64,000 bases of DNA from Bacillus pumilus (lineage in GTDB: Bacteria > Bacillota > Bacilli > Bacillales > Bacillaceae): positions 2,356,001-2,420,000 of the forward strand of contig NZ_CP046128.1 of assembly GCF_038738535.1 (NCBI RefSeq), in the 5' to 3' direction. How positions within the stretch are numbered: position 1 is the first letter of the stretch; each line of letters begins with the position of its first letter. Positions 1 through 10,163 of this stretch are shown piece after piece. The translations under genes and the position numbers were made by a program. The notes under the pieces are model-generated. The model did no database searches. It saw nothing but the letters and a program-made list of their open reading frames with translations, and was not told where the DNA came from.

Positions 1-520
1 AATCATGAATGTCTTTTTTTGCAATCGTTAAACCATATGTTTGCGCGGCAATTTCATTGGCAATGGCCCCAGCAGCCTCATCCGGATGCTCACTGATATA
101 TTTGGCTGCATAGCCTGTTGATTCTACCGGACGGTGCGGAATATCTGGGTACTGTTTTTTCAGAAATTGATGGCACTGGGCAATCGCGTGCGGATGTGAT
201 TGGATCACATCTAATGTCTCCCAGCTTTCCGCTCTTGATGGGTGGACAAGCAAATGCTGCCGAATCGGTGCTGTCATTTCACCAACAATGGACAGCGCTT
301 CCTCATGAATTAAATAATCAATCGTTAAGTTCACAGATCCTTCGAGTGCATTTTCAAGTGGAACAACCGCCAAATCGACTTCGCCTTTTGACACAGCATC
401 CATACATTGCGGAATCGTTGCATAGGCACGCTGCACTGCATCTGCTGGAAAGCAAGAGCATACGGCCAAATGAGTAAATGTTGCCTCTGGTCCAAAATAA
501 CCTACAGTTAATTGCTTCAT
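1..520 (-). CDS. pheA: Prephenate dehydratase (partial, N-terminal part)
   Basis: The frame reads inward from an ATG at 520 to the window edge without a stop, giving about 173 N-terminal residues. It opens MKQLTVGYFGPEATFTHLA, the typical start of the periplasmic-binding-like PDT domain, and contains the family segment VPLENALEGSVN. The enzyme decarboxylates and dehydrates prephenate to phenylpyruvate in phenylalanine synthesis, in the cytosol. The regulatory ACT domain expected at the C-terminus lies outside the window. A good ribosome site (AAAAGGAGAG) precedes the ATG. It follows pheB by 18 bases and is probably cotranscribed with obg and pheB, as in B. subtilis. Confidence 0.95.
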   Translation of the reverse strand, partial: MKQLTVGYFGPEATFTHLAVCSCFPADAVQRAYATIPQCMDAVSKGEVDLAVVPLENALEGSVNLTIDYLIHEEALSIVGEMTAPIRQHLLVHPSRAESWETLDVIQSHPHAIAQCHQFLKKQYPDIPHRPVESTGYAAKYISEHPDEAAGAIANEIAAQTYGLTIAKKDIHD

Positions 521-538
521 CTGCTATGATCTCTCCTT

Positions 539-982
539 TTACGCCCCAGAACCTAGAATTTCAACTTTTTCGACAAATTCAAGTTTTCTTAATTGATTCA
601 TGACTGTATTGATATCATCTGCCATACCAGCCGTGCTAATGGATAGGGTGACATTCGCTCTTCCCTGCAGCGGAATCGTTTGGTGAATGGATAACACATT
701 ACAGCCAGAGTCCGCCACAATTTGAAGCAGCCTTGACAGAGCCCCAGACCGATCCTCAAGGTGGAAAAACAATGTGATGATCTGCTCTTTCACCATCGTA
801 TAAAATGGAAAAACAGCATCTCTGTATTTATAAAAAGCACTGCGGCTTAAATCCGCTTGTTGAACAGCATCGGCAACTGAATCCGCTTTTTTGCGATCGA
901 GAAGCTTTTTGACTTCAAGCGTTTTTCGCATCGCATCTGGAAGGACATCCTCTCTTACTAAATAGAACGTTTCTTCTTTCAC
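539..982 (-). CDS. pheB: ACT-domain protein PheB
   Basis: A 147-residue protein of the PheB/UPF0735 family. Residues from about 70 onward form an ACT domain ([20 protein letters not shown], then CNVLSIHQ), a fold that usually binds amino acids. The N-terminal half is a short helical segment that looks like a DNA-binding or dimerisation region. Its biochemical role is not established; the position directly before pheA suggests a part in phenylalanine metabolism. The start is GTG at 982 behind an AAGGGGAG ribosome site. It lies 55 bases after obg. Confidence 0.9.
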   Translation of the reverse strand: MKEETFYLVREDVLPDAMRKTLEVKKLLDRKKADSVADAVQQADLSRSAFYKYRDAVFPFYTMVKEQIITLFFHLEDRSGALSRLLQIVADSGCNVLSIHQTIPLQGRANVTLSISTAGMADDINTVMNQLRKLEFVEKVEILGSGA

Positions 983-1037
983 CTGTTTTCTCCCCTTTTA
1001 AAAACGGGAGAGCCCATGGACTGGACCCTCCTTTTGA

Positions 1038-2345
<1,308 letters not shown>

Positions 2346-2939
2346 TCACATATCTCGTTCTTGCCTCAAACAAAGCTCAATCATGGACTCATGACTTGTC
2401 ACATGAAATTGAGCTACACTCATACATGGATAGTTTGCGTCATGAAACGCATTTAACGCATCCAAACTTGTTAATTTTCCTTTGAAATCAAAATATAAGA
2501 CCACATCATTCTCTTCTTGATCTGTTTGGAACGTGACCGTTAAATGATTTTCAGTTTTTTGGCAAACTGATTGATCGAATATCGAAAACAACTCCTGTGA
2601 TACCGTTAGCAGCTGCGATTCATATGCTGATAAGTCTCGGGTTTCACCAAGCACTTCATATTCTAGGGTGATAAAATGCGACTCCCAATTAAATGTTAGA
2701 AAGTAATAGGCCAATTGGGGAATTTTTAAATTTGAGAGTTTGGATTCATGCTGTGCTTCAATGACCATTTCTTCTATAATTTCAAACACCCGGTCATATT
2801 TTTCTAATGTCAAGTTGCCCTTGATCAGCTGCAATTTATTCATCCAGTCGTGTCTTGAACGACTGAGCAGATAGATCAATTCATTTGTTAATGCAACGTG
2901 AGTTAATTTTTCGTTTTGTTTACTTGGTATCTCTTCCAT
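2346..2939 (-). CDS. spo0B: Sporulation initiation phosphotransferase Spo0B
   Basis: A 197-residue phosphorelay protein that passes phosphate from Spo0F to Spo0A. The phospho-acceptor is His30 in the SRSRHDWMNKLQLIKGN segment; the count from the chosen ATG gives exactly 30, as in B. subtilis. The N-terminal part is the helical hairpin that dimerises into a four-helix bundle. The C-terminal part resembles a degenerate histidine-kinase ATPase domain. It heads the spo0B-obg-pheB-pheA cluster. A TATAAT at 3002-3007 is the likely -10 element upstream. Confidence 0.95.
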   Translation of the reverse strand: MEEIPSKQNEKLTHVALTNELIYLLSRSRHDWMNKLQLIKGNLTLEKYDRVFEIIEEMVIEAQHESKLSNLKIPQLAYYFLTFNWESHFITLEYEVLGETRDLSAYESQLLTVSQELFSIFDQSVCQKTENHLTVTFQTDQEENDVVLYFDFKGKLTSLDALNAFHDANYPCMSVAQFHVTSHESMIELCLRQERDM

Positions 2940-3001
2940 TATCGCACTCCCAATCGTTTGGTCTCTCTTTTAGGAGTCTTATCATCACTATGTCTCCCTG
3001 A

Positions 3002-3030
3002 ATTATAACAGAGAAGACAGCATAGAAAAA
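3002..3030 (-). promoter_or_regulatory. Candidate sigma-A promoter of spo0B
   Basis: A perfect TATAAT (3002-3007) sits 17 bases from a weak -35 (TTTTTC, 3025-3030), about 62 bases upstream of the spo0B start and after the rpmA terminator. The poor -35 keeps this tentative. The rest of the 2940-3158 gap shows nothing else I can name. Confidence 0.4.
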
Positions 3031-3158
3031 CACTAGTTATGTGAGGAAAGGTTGTTTTTTCTGATCTATAGGAGAAAATGAGGCAAAGTCAGCAAAAGTT
3101 CTTTGATATTTATGGAGTGCATCTTCTTTTATCATCTTCGATACTACGTGTAAAAAGT

Positions 3159-3187
3159 GAAAAAACTCCAGTCAATGACCGGAGTTT
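3159..3187 (-). terminator. Terminator after rpmA
   Basis: The stem AAACTCCGGTCA/TGACTGGAGTTT with a tiny loop is followed on the minus strand by a T run. It closes the rplU-prp-rpmA transcript before spo0B. Confidence 0.9.
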
Positions 3188-3194
3188 TTAGCAA

Positions 3195-3491
<297 letters not shown>

Positions 3492-3830
3492 CTATTTTTT
3501 TGTAGATATTCTCACATAATCGTGATAATCTCGTTCGATTGTCTCTAAGGAAACGACCATGCCTTCTAAAAGCAGCTGGGCTTTTTCAAAGGATACTGGA
3601 TCTGTATCAGCTGGCAATTCAAAAGAGAAATAGCCGCCTTCTTCACCAATATCGAGCAGTGGATCCATTCCTGTCAGTGCAATAATTGAATTGACTGAGC
3701 CGAAAACAACAGCAGATACACCTGCACAAACGAGATCCTGACCTTTTTCAGCAAACTCGGCATGTCCAGTCATCTGAAAAGACGTAATGCTTTCATCTGC
3801 TGCCGACCGAGTAATGGTTGCTTTGATCAT
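3492..3830 (-). CDS. prp: Ribosomal-processing cysteine protease Prp
   Basis: A 112-residue protease that trims the L27 N-terminal extension. The catalytic pair is visible as His in MTGHAEFA and Cys in GQDLVCAGVSAVVFGSVN. I place the start at ATG 3830 (MIKATITR), because B. subtilis YsxB begins at the same point. A GTG three codons earlier (3839) has only a very close AAGG and is less likely. The gene sits between rplU (14 bases away) and rpmA, so enzyme and substrate are made together. Confidence 0.93.
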   Translation of the reverse strand: MIKATITRSAADESITSFQMTGHAEFAEKGQDLVCAGVSAVVFGSVNSIIALTGMDPLLDIGEEGGYFSFELPADTDPVSFEKAQLLLEGMVVSLETIERDYHDYVRISTKK

Positions 3831-3844
3831 ATCACTCACACGCC

Positions 3845-4153
3845 TTAAGCGTTGATTTTTTCGATAACAACTTTAGTGTAAGGTTGACGATGACCTTGTT
3901 TCTTGTGGTTGTTTTTCTTCGGTTTGTACTTGAACACAGTAATTTTCTTACCGCGACCTTGTTTTTCAACTTTAGCCGTTACTGTTGCTCCAGCAACTGA
4001 AGGGTTACCCACTTTGACAGTGTCTCCGCCGACAAACAATACGTTTTCGAAAGTTACTGTTTCACCTGCTTCAGCAGCTAGTTTTTCAACATAAACAGTT
4101 TGACCTTCTTCAACTTTTACTTGTTTACCACCAGTTTCGATAATTGCGTACAT
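3845..4153 (-). CDS. rplU: 50S ribosomal protein L21
   Basis: A 102-residue L21 starting [11 protein letters not shown] and ending in a lysine-rich tail ([16 protein letters not shown], then the C-terminal KINA) that contacts 23S rRNA. It is first in the rplU-prp-rpmA operon, behind an L21 leader RNA and a near-perfect sigma-A promoter. Confidence 0.98.
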   Translation of the reverse strand: MYAIIETGGKQVKVEEGQTVYVEKLAAEAGETVTFENVLFVGGDTVKVGNPSVAGATVTAKVEKQGRGKKITVFKYKPKKNNHKKQGHRQPYTKVVIEKINA

Positions 4154-4256
4154 CTCTGCACCTCCTAATAAACTCAGACTCGCCGAATACAGGGGGCCTT
4201 AGGCTCTTTACACCTGCTTCGCGCGGTTGTAGCACGGGTGCTACATATCCATAACA
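4154..4256 (-). promoter_or_regulatory. L21 leader RNA
   Basis: The 5' untranslated region of rplU contains a strong hairpin (GTAGCACCCGTGCTAC, near 4229-4244), a second GC-rich helix around 4197-4225 and the ribosome site AGGAGGTG. Position and content fit the L21 leader family of Firmicutes, which is thought to mediate feedback by a ribosomal protein. The family assignment rests on position and remembered features, not a covariance search. Confidence 0.75.
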
Positions 4257-4262
4257 TTAAAA

Positions 4263-4291
4263 AATATATCAAATTAGAAGCAGAATGTCAA
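4263..4291 (-). promoter_or_regulatory. Sigma-A promoter of rplU operon
   Basis: TTGACA (4286-4291) and TATATT (4263-4268) are separated by exactly 17 bases. This is one of the best sigma-A matches in the window and fits a ribosomal-protein operon. Confidence 0.9.
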
Positions 4292-4304
4292 CGTATTTTC
4301 ATCA

Positions 4305-5174
4305 CTAGTACGGCAAAAGGAGCTCTTCCATTGAGGAGTTGGTTCTTCGATCTGAAAAATACGCATGGAGCAGTTCATTTTCGTCAAGCTGGCTCATTTT
4401 CACGCCATCTCTTTCAATAATAATCGGATGCTTACAGCCTCTTTGGAATCGCGCCATTACTTCATATACTTTTTCCTCAGCGCTCGCTCTCAGCGGAATA
4501 AGCTTTTCTACCTTTTGCTCTTTTTTACCGTAATAGCGTTCTAGTAAAAAGCGGACCCTGACGTAATGCCGCTGCCGGTGTTCCATTACGAGTGAATAGG
4601 CTAAAAAAGTGAGCAGCACCCAGCCGTTGAATTGCAGCGGCGCAAACAAAAGCAACCCTGCAGTCAATAGAACGAAAAAGACAAGTGAGCCTTTTATGGC
4701 AAGGGTATGTGCACGTTGGAAAGGGTAATATGCTGATAAGAGCAAAAAGAATAATTTCCCGCCATCAAGCGGCCAAATAGGCAAAAGATTCACAAGAAAA
4801 ATCGCCATATTATAAAAAGTGAACATCGTAAAAATGTCGTGCGAAATAAGAGAAGTTTCCATGAAAATCCATGCCATAAGCTGGAGCGGTACATGCTGGA
4901 GCGGCCCGCATAAAATGACCGCCAACTCTTCCTTTAGCGGACGGTTCCCATGCTCTTCTACTTCTACCGCTCCGCCAAATGGCAGTAAAAAAATCCGCCG
5001 AATGCGCCAATGATAATAGCAAGCAGCCGCTGCATGTCCAAGCTCATGGACAAAGACGATGATGAGCAGACAAAGCAGCGGCTTGATTTGACCAGAGAGA
5101 ATCGCAAACGCCATCACAATCCACAGCAGCGGATGAATGTGAATTTTCGTCAGCATGACCAGCCATCTATTCAA
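4305..5174 (-). CDS. spoIVFB: Stage IV sporulation intramembrane metalloprotease SpoIVFB
   Basis: A 289-residue site-2-type protease that cuts pro-sigma-K in the outer forespore membrane. The zinc motif HELGH is at residues 43-47, and the third ligand is in the NLLPIWPLDGG motif. About six membrane segments precede a C-terminal CBS-like region (LIPLRASAEEKVYEVMARF) that senses ATP in the family. Its start overlaps the end of spoIVFA by 8 bases, so the protease and its regulator are translationally coupled. Confidence 0.97.
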   Translation of the reverse strand: MNRWLVMLTKIHIHPLLWIVMAFAILSGQIKPLLCLLIIVFVHELGHAAAACYYHWRIRRIFLLPFGGAVEVEEHGNRPLKEELAVILCGPLQHVPLQLMAWIFMETSLISHDIFTMFTFYNMAIFLVNLLPIWPLDGGKLFFLLLSAYYPFQRAHTLAIKGSLVFFVLLTAGLLLFAPLQFNGWVLLTFLAYSLVMEHRQRHYVRVRFLLERYYGKKEQKVEKLIPLRASAEEKVYEVMARFQRGCKHPIIIERDGVKMSQLDENELLHAYFSDRRTNSSMEELLLPY

Positions 5175-5958
5175 AGGTCATCACCTGAATAGGATCGATA
5201 AACTGTTCATTTTGCTTAATGGCAAAGTAATATGTGCCCTTTCCTTGATCATCAAGTGAGATCTGGCCAATTTTCTCACCCTTATCGACAAAATCGTATA
5301 AGGCCACATCGGCTTCCTTTAATTGACCGTACCAGCTATAGCTGTTATCCGCATGCTGCACGACCACTGTAAGCCCTGTGTCACTTTTCTTTTTCACTTC
5401 TACTACATAGCCTTCCTTCATACTATCAATCGCTTCAGCCGATGTTTCGACTTTGACACCTGCTCCATTTTGCGTAAAGGATTCCTGCACTTTTCCAGAA
5501 GCAGGTACAGCCAGTTCTTGGTTCGCTTGTACATCTTTTTGGTCTGCCTTTTTGTCGGTTAAAAAGGCAAGGGGGTTTCCAACTGTTTTCTCAAACCAGT
5601 GATTGGCAGCAGCAAATTGAAAATCTTGCTCAAAGGTCTGCGTAATGATCGGCTTCAGCTGCTGAAACGGCCCTGCCTGACCTTTAAATGAAATGGCTGC
5701 AATCAACACAAGGGACGCAGATAATAAACATTTCAGCACAAAGGTATTGGGGTTAAATAACGGATGCCGATATTTCTTCGGCTGATGAGACGACGACTCA
5801 AAGGAAGACGACCCTGAATGCTTTTCTTCCTCTGTCAGCATGACCCATGGAGGGATATCTTCTTTTTTCTTGAAAGTCGTCTTCTTAGATGGAGCAGCTG
5901 GCTGCTTCGTTTTGCGGCGCTGCGCGATTTTCTTTCGGTACTCGTCCACTCTTTTCAT
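5167..5958 (-). CDS. spoIVFA: Stage IV sporulation regulator SpoIVFA
   Basis: A 263-residue membrane protein that holds SpoIVFB inactive until the forespore signal arrives. It has a basic cytoplasmic N-terminus, one membrane segment (about 85-105, KCLLSASLVLIAAIS) and a C-terminal LytM/M23-like domain outside (VVVQHADNSYSWYGQL) that lacks the full zinc site. The start is ATG 5958, with AAAGGGTGAT upstream; the longer frame has no ribosome site. It is transcribed from a sigma-E-like promoter just after the minD terminator. Confidence 0.95.
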   Translation of the reverse strand: MKRVDEYRKKIAQRRKTKQPAAPSKKTTFKKKEDIPPWVMLTEEEKHSGSSSFESSSHQPKKYRHPLFNPNTFVLKCLLSASLVLIAAISFKGQAGPFQQLKPIITQTFEQDFQFAAANHWFEKTVGNPLAFLTDKKADQKDVQANQELAVPASGKVQESFTQNGAGVKVETSAEAIDSMKEGYVVEVKKKSDTGLTVVVQHADNSYSWYGQLKEADVALYDFVDKGEKIGQISLDDQGKGTYYFAIKQNEQFIDPIQVMTFE

Positions 5959-5990
5959 GAGATCACCCTTTACATACAAACAGTTTGTAC

Positions 5991-6019
5991 ATTTTATGTG
6001 ACGACCTCATCTGATATGC
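5991..6019 (-). promoter_or_regulatory. Sigma-E-type promoter of spoIVFAB
   Basis: A -35 GCATATC (6013-6019, 6 of 7 against KMATATT) and -10 CATAAAAT (5991-5998, 7 of 8 against CATACAMT) are 14 bases apart. The site lies 33 bases upstream of spoIVFA. Mother-cell sigma-E control is known for this operon in B. subtilis. Confidence 0.8.
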
Positions 6020-6022
6020 AAC

Positions 6023-6050
6023 AAAAAGACCGATTCTCATCGAATCGGTC
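6023..6050 (-). terminator. Terminator after minD
   Basis: The perfect stem GACCGATTC/GAATCGGTC with a 5-base loop is followed by a T run on the minus strand. It separates the mre-min operon from spoIVFAB. Confidence 0.92.
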
Positions 6051-6067
6051 TCATCTTACTTGAATGC

Positions 6068-6877
6068 TTATGCTCTTACACCAAAAAATGCTTTCAGCTT
6101 CGCAAACATTCCTTTGTTTTCATCTTCAAATGATTGAAGCGGAACAGATTCGCCTAGTACACGGCGGGCGATATTACGATACGCAATCGATACTTTGTTT
6201 TTAGCATCCATGACAATCGGTTCACCATTGTTTGAAGCCTTAATCACGTCATCATCATCTGCGACAATGCCAAGAAGATCAATCGATAAGTGATGTACAA
6301 CTTCATCCACATCCATTGAATCGCCACTTTTCGCCATGTGTGTACGAATACGGTTGACAATCAAACGAGGTGGTTCGATATCTTCTTGTTCTAACAAGCC
6401 GATGATACGGTCAGCATCTCTCACAGCTGAGATCTCAGGCGTCGTCACGACAATTGCCTTATCTGCACCTGATACAGCATTTTTAAAGCCTTGCTCAATT
6501 CCAGCAGGGCAATCAATGACGACATAATCAAAGTCTTGTTTCAATGATTGAATTAATTCTTTGATCTGCTCCGGCTCTACAGCCGTTTTATCGCTTGTTT
6601 GAGCAGCGGGTAAAAGATACAAAAGATCCTCGAAACGCTTATCTTTTACAAGCGCTTGGTGAATTTTACATCTTCCTTCTACTACATCGACTAGATCATA
6701 AATAATGCGGTTCTCAAGCCCCATCACGACATCTAGATTCCGAAGGCCAATATCGGTATCCACTAGACACACTTTTTTCCCTTGAATTGCTAGTGCTGTG
6801 CCTAAGTTTGCAGATGTTGTTGTTTTGCCAACGCCGCCTTTTCCTGAGGTAATCACAATAGCCTCGCCCAATTTCAC
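6068..6877 (-). CDS. minD: Septum-site determining ATPase MinD
   Basis: A 269-residue ParA-family ATPase that places MinC at the membrane to block polar division. The deviant Walker A TSGKGGVGKTTTSANLG is at residues 10-26, with DTDIGLRNLD and the Walker B region DYVVIDCPAGIE following. The C-terminal amphipathic helix (MFAKLKAFFG) is the membrane-targeting sequence. It overlaps minC by 4 bases and is the last gene of mreBCD-minCD. Confidence 0.98.
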   Translation of the reverse strand: MKLGEAIVITSGKGGVGKTTTSANLGTALAIQGKKVCLVDTDIGLRNLDVVMGLENRIIYDLVDVVEGRCKIHQALVKDKRFEDLLYLLPAAQTSDKTAVEPEQIKELIQSLKQDFDYVVIDCPAGIEQGFKNAVSGADKAIVVTTPEISAVRDADRIIGLLEQEDIEPPRLIVNRIRTHMAKSGDSMDVDEVVHHLSIDLLGIVADDDDVIKASNNGEPIVMDAKNKVSIAYRNIARRVLGESVPLQSFEDENKGMFAKLKAFFGVRA

Positions 6878-7557
6878 ATTCCTCCCTCAAGCCTTGTCAG
6901 ATTAGGTCTTATATGAGCCAATTGCTGCAGGCGTTCAATGATCATGTTGCCATCTATATCTAAATAAGCACATTCCATTTCGTTTCCATCTTCTTTTTGA
7001 TCTGGTGCACGGTTAAACACTTGTGCGATGCGAAGCTGTGTTGGAATCATACGAGATGCCGCAATGACAGCTTGTTTATTCCCATTACATCCAGCATGTG
7101 CCACGCCTTTTAAAGCGCCGAGCACAAAAATATTTCCCCCTGCACGAATCGTTCCGCCAGGATTGACATCTCCTATTAATAAGAGATCTCCTTCGACATA
7201 CAGCACCTGTCCAGAGCGCACAATTTTGGCTACAGAGGTAATTTCGGCCTCTGCTTTTAATCGTCTCGCCTCTTCAGTTGACATGACGTCACTTTCAATG
7301 GAGTGAATGACGAGATGTTCATTTTCAGAGACCGCTTCAGTCAAACGCATTTCCTGATCCTCTGTTAAATACCGAAAACCAAGCTTAATATGCACATTAA
7401 CCTTATGCCCTTCTCTACCATCTGTGTATTGCTCAAGTAAAAGAACCTCTCGCAAGCCAGAAAGAAGGTCATCAAACGAACAGTCATCATTTAACTGTAA
7501 TGTTAATCCGTTTTTTGTACCTTTTATCGTCACATATTGCTGTTTTTGAGTTTTCAA
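6874..7557 (-). CDS. minC: Septum-site determining protein MinC
   Basis: A 227-residue FtsZ inhibitor. The N-terminal domain (about 1-105) acts on FtsZ. The C-terminal beta-helix (about 115-210) carries the MinD-binding RSGQ motif in KIVRSGQVLYVEGDL, then GDVNPGGTIRAGGNIFVLG. I take TTG 7557 (MKTQKQQYVTIKG) as the start: GAGGTGA sits 5 bases before it, the upstream GTG is part of that ribosome site, and the length then matches B. subtilis MinC. Confidence 0.94.
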   Translation of the reverse strand: MKTQKQQYVTIKGTKNGLTLQLNDDCSFDDLLSGLREVLLLEQYTDGREGHKVNVHIKLGFRYLTEDQEMRLTEAVSENEHLVIHSIESDVMSTEEARRLKAEAEITSVAKIVRSGQVLYVEGDLLLIGDVNPGGTIRAGGNIFVLGALKGVAHAGCNGNKQAVIAASRMIPTQLRIAQVFNRAPDQKEDGNEMECAYLDIDGNMIIERLQQLAHIRPNLTRLEGGM

Positions 7558-7611
7558 GATGCTCACCTCAACAACATACTCATTTCGCCGTAATTGGACA
7601 AACTCCTGCTT

Positions 7612-8130
7612 TTATTCGTCGATCAGTCCTTGTTTCATATTGATGAAAAAGAGCCTAAGCGGCACAACAAGTATGAGAGACGCAGCAGTATTTAAAAGAA
7701 TCGTTGGAATAAAGCGTTCGATGACATACGTATTAAACGGCATAATCCCTGATTGAATTGTCGCTTGAACGCCGTATACATAAAACTCCATCACGGAAAC
7801 AGCAATAATCGACAGAAAGACGACCACTAGCATATTCGTTTGCAGAACTTTAAAGGCTTTCGCTAGCAAATAGCAGAGCGCTCCAAAGCCAAACATATGA
7901 ACACCAAGTATGCCTGTATACGAAATATCATATAAAAGTCCAAAGATAAAACCGAAAATCACACCATATTTTTGATTCACAAAAGCAGTCATAAATACCA
8001 GTGCGAGTAAGATGAAATGAGGAGCTAAAATTTGATTGTCTGAAACAAATGGGAGCTTCACTAGATCGACAAAAATACTGTCAAATACGAAGATAAACAA
8101 CATGACGAAAGCAAGAAGGACACGTCTCAC
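7612..8130 (-). CDS. mreD: Rod-shape determining protein MreD
   Basis: A 172-residue hydrophobic protein with about five membrane segments, part of the elongasome that guides lateral wall synthesis. It overlaps the end of mreC by 4 bases and is followed after 54 bases by minC. The position within mreB-mreC-mreD and the size fix the assignment better than sequence motifs, since MreD is poorly conserved. Confidence 0.95.
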   Translation of the reverse strand: MRRVLLAFVMLFIFVFDSIFVDLVKLPFVSDNQILAPHFILLALVFMTAFVNQKYGVIFGFIFGLLYDISYTGILGVHMFGFGALCYLLAKAFKVLQTNMLVVVFLSIIAVSVMEFYVYGVQATIQSGIMPFNTYVIERFIPTILLNTAASLILVVPLRLFFINMKQGLIDE

Positions 8131-9026
8131 GAGCCTTCCTCCTTCGTCAATTCAGATGCATCTGCCGTACTTGAGCTGCGATTCACCACAATCACGCGGT
8201 CTAAATTGTTGAGTTCGGCCGCTGGTTCTACATAAATAATTTTTGTCAGGCCGTAATGATCTGGTTCGATTTCACTCACCTTACCAATCGTCAAGCCTTG
8301 CGGGAATACGCCCCCTGCTCCAGATGTTTCAACAAGATCTCCTTTTTTGACATCTCCATCTGCATCAGATTTCAGAATATTCATTGTCAGCATTTTTTTC
8401 TTACTGTCATAACCGTTAATAATTCCGTTGAGTTCTTCTTTGCCCTTTTTCGCAAAAATTTTCGTTGAAATTCTATTATTTTGGTCCGTAGAGCTTAGCA
8501 ACCTTACAGTTGAAGTAAAATTGTTGAGCTTATCACTTTCAATTTTCCCAATTAACGCACCACTCTCATTTGTGACCGCCATATCTTTGTCAACGCCTTG
8601 TTTTTTCCCTTTATCAATCATCACAAAGCTATCCCAAAGGGACGGGTTTCTCGCGATAACCGTTGATAGAATTGGCGTATAATCACGAATAGAGTTCACA
8701 TATCCGAGCTGCTTGCGAAGCTTTTTGTTCTCATCTTCTAGCTCTTGAAGTTTCGCCTCATATTGAGTTTGTCCATCAAGTTTTTTTCGAAGACGCTCGT
8801 TTTCATCATATGTGTTCTTTAAATCTTGTACGTTCCCATAAATACCGGCAATAAATTGTGATGGTTTATGAAAGACACCTTGAAAAAAGCCTGTCGTATC
8901 CCCCACTAATTTTTCCGGCCATGAAGCACCTCTGCCGCTTTTCACTGAAAAACCAATCATGGCCACCAGTACGATGACACAGACAAGGAGCAACATTAAT
9001 CTTTTATTCATAAAAAACTGCGGCAT
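8127..9026 (-). CDS. mreC: Rod-shape determining protein MreC
   Basis: A 299-residue elongasome protein. It has a short cytoplasmic tail, one membrane anchor (about 9-26, LMLLLVCVIVLVAMIGF), a coiled coil (about 68-110, ENERLRKKLDGQ) and two beta-barrel domains outside the cell (TVIARNPSLWDSF, SGAGGVFPQGLTIG). The ATG at 9026 has AGAGGTGTAAG ahead of it. It lies 27 bases after mreB. Confidence 0.97.
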   Translation of the reverse strand: MPQFFMNKRLMLLLVCVIVLVAMIGFSVKSGRGASWPEKLVGDTTGFFQGVFHKPSQFIAGIYGNVQDLKNTYDENERLRKKLDGQTQYEAKLQELEDENKKLRKQLGYVNSIRDYTPILSTVIARNPSLWDSFVMIDKGKKQGVDKDMAVTNESGALIGKIESDKLNNFTSTVRLLSSTDQNNRISTKIFAKKGKEELNGIINGYDSKKKMLTMNILKSDADGDVKKGDLVETSGAGGVFPQGLTIGKVSEIEPDHYGLTKIIYVEPAAELNNLDRVIVVNRSSSTADASELTKEEGS

Positions 9027-9053
9027 GTCTTACACCTCTTTATTTACGCCCGA

Positions 9054-10073
9054 TTATCGATTATCTTTAGATTTTCCTTTGAACAAATGAATGTGCTCTA
9101 GTGCTTTTCCTGTACCGATTGCCACACAGTCAAGCGGGTCTTCAGCAATAATGACTGGCATCTTCGTTTCATCACTAATGACTTTGTCAAGATTACGCAG
9201 CAATGCACCGCCGCCTGTTAAAACGATTCCGCGGTCCATAATATCTGCTGCCAGCTCAGGCGGGGTTTTTTCAAGTGTCATTTTCACCGCATCGACAATT
9301 GTTTCCACCGTATCGCGAAGCGCTTTTGCAATCTCATCTGCCGTAATAGAGATCGTTTTTGGCAGACCTGTTAAAAGGTCACGGCCGCGAATATCCATCT
9401 CATCATGTACATCAGGCTGTGCAGAACCGATTTCCATTTTAATGGCTTCTGACGTACGATCACCGATCATCAGGTTATACGTTTTACGGATGTAGCTGCT
9501 GATCGCATCATCCATTTCATCTCCTGCCACGCGGATCGACTGTGAGGTCACAATGCCGCCAAGAGAAATAATAGCTACCTCTGTTGTACCGCCGCCAATG
9601 TCTACAACCATACTTCCTGTTGGCTCCCATACAGGCAGGTTAGCACCGATCGCCGCAGCAAATGGCTCTTCAATCGGGTATGCGTCACGTGCACCAGCTT
9701 GTCTTGTCGCATCAATGACTGCACGCTCTTCTACAGCTGTAATACCAGATGGTACACATACCATCACGTAAGGTTTACGAGCAAAAAGCCCTTTGCCTTT
9801 TAATGCTTGATTAATGTAATATTTCATCATTGTTGCTGTCGTCTCGTAATCTGCAATGACTCCGTCTTTCATCGGGCGTAGTGCCACAACATTACCAGGT
9901 GTACGGCCAATCATGTTTCTAGCGTCATTTCCGACCGCCACTATAGACTTCGTATCAGTTTCCAAAGCTACGACCGAAGGTTCTCTTACAACAATGCCTT
10001 TTCCTTTAATAAAAACAAGCGTATTCGCTGTTCCAAGATCTATTCCAAGGTCTTTTGTACCAATTCCAAACAT
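9054..10073 (-). CDS. mreB: Rod-shape actin homologue MreB
   Basis: A 339-residue bacterial actin. The phosphate-1 loop [10 protein letters not shown] is at about residues 10-20, the second phosphate loop in [15 protein letters not shown] and the adenosine motif in [15 protein letters not shown]. Filaments move around the cell circumference and guide peptidoglycan synthesis. It is first of mreBCD-minCD. A TATAAT about 55 bases upstream of the start suggests a promoter in the radC-mreB gap. Confidence 0.98.
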   Translation of the reverse strand: MFGIGTKDLGIDLGTANTLVFIKGKGIVVREPSVVALETDTKSIVAVGNDARNMIGRTPGNVVALRPMKDGVIADYETTATMMKYYINQALKGKGLFARKPYVMVCVPSGITAVEERAVIDATRQAGARDAYPIEEPFAAAIGANLPVWEPTGSMVVDIGGGTTEVAIISLGGIVTSQSIRVAGDEMDDAISSYIRKTYNLMIGDRTSEAIKMEIGSAQPDVHDEMDIRGRDLLTGLPKTISITADEIAKALRDTVETIVDAVKMTLEKTPPELAADIMDRGIVLTGGGALLRNLDKVISDETKMPVIIAEDPLDCVAIGTGKALEHIHLFKGKSKDNR

Positions 10074-10163
10074 ATGTATGTATCTTCCTTTCTTAAACCA
10101 AAATTCCCTTTAGGGAAAAACTCATAAACTCTATTATATCGTAAAACATTGAAAAAAAAAGTG

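Noticed and set aside
118-477. Open plus-strand frame of 119 codons
   Set aside because: It is antisense to pheA, has no ribosome site and no protein family.
10107-10122. Palindrome TTCCCTTTAGGGAA upstream of mreB
   Set aside because: The loop would be too small for a terminator and I know no regulator with this site; not enough to call.
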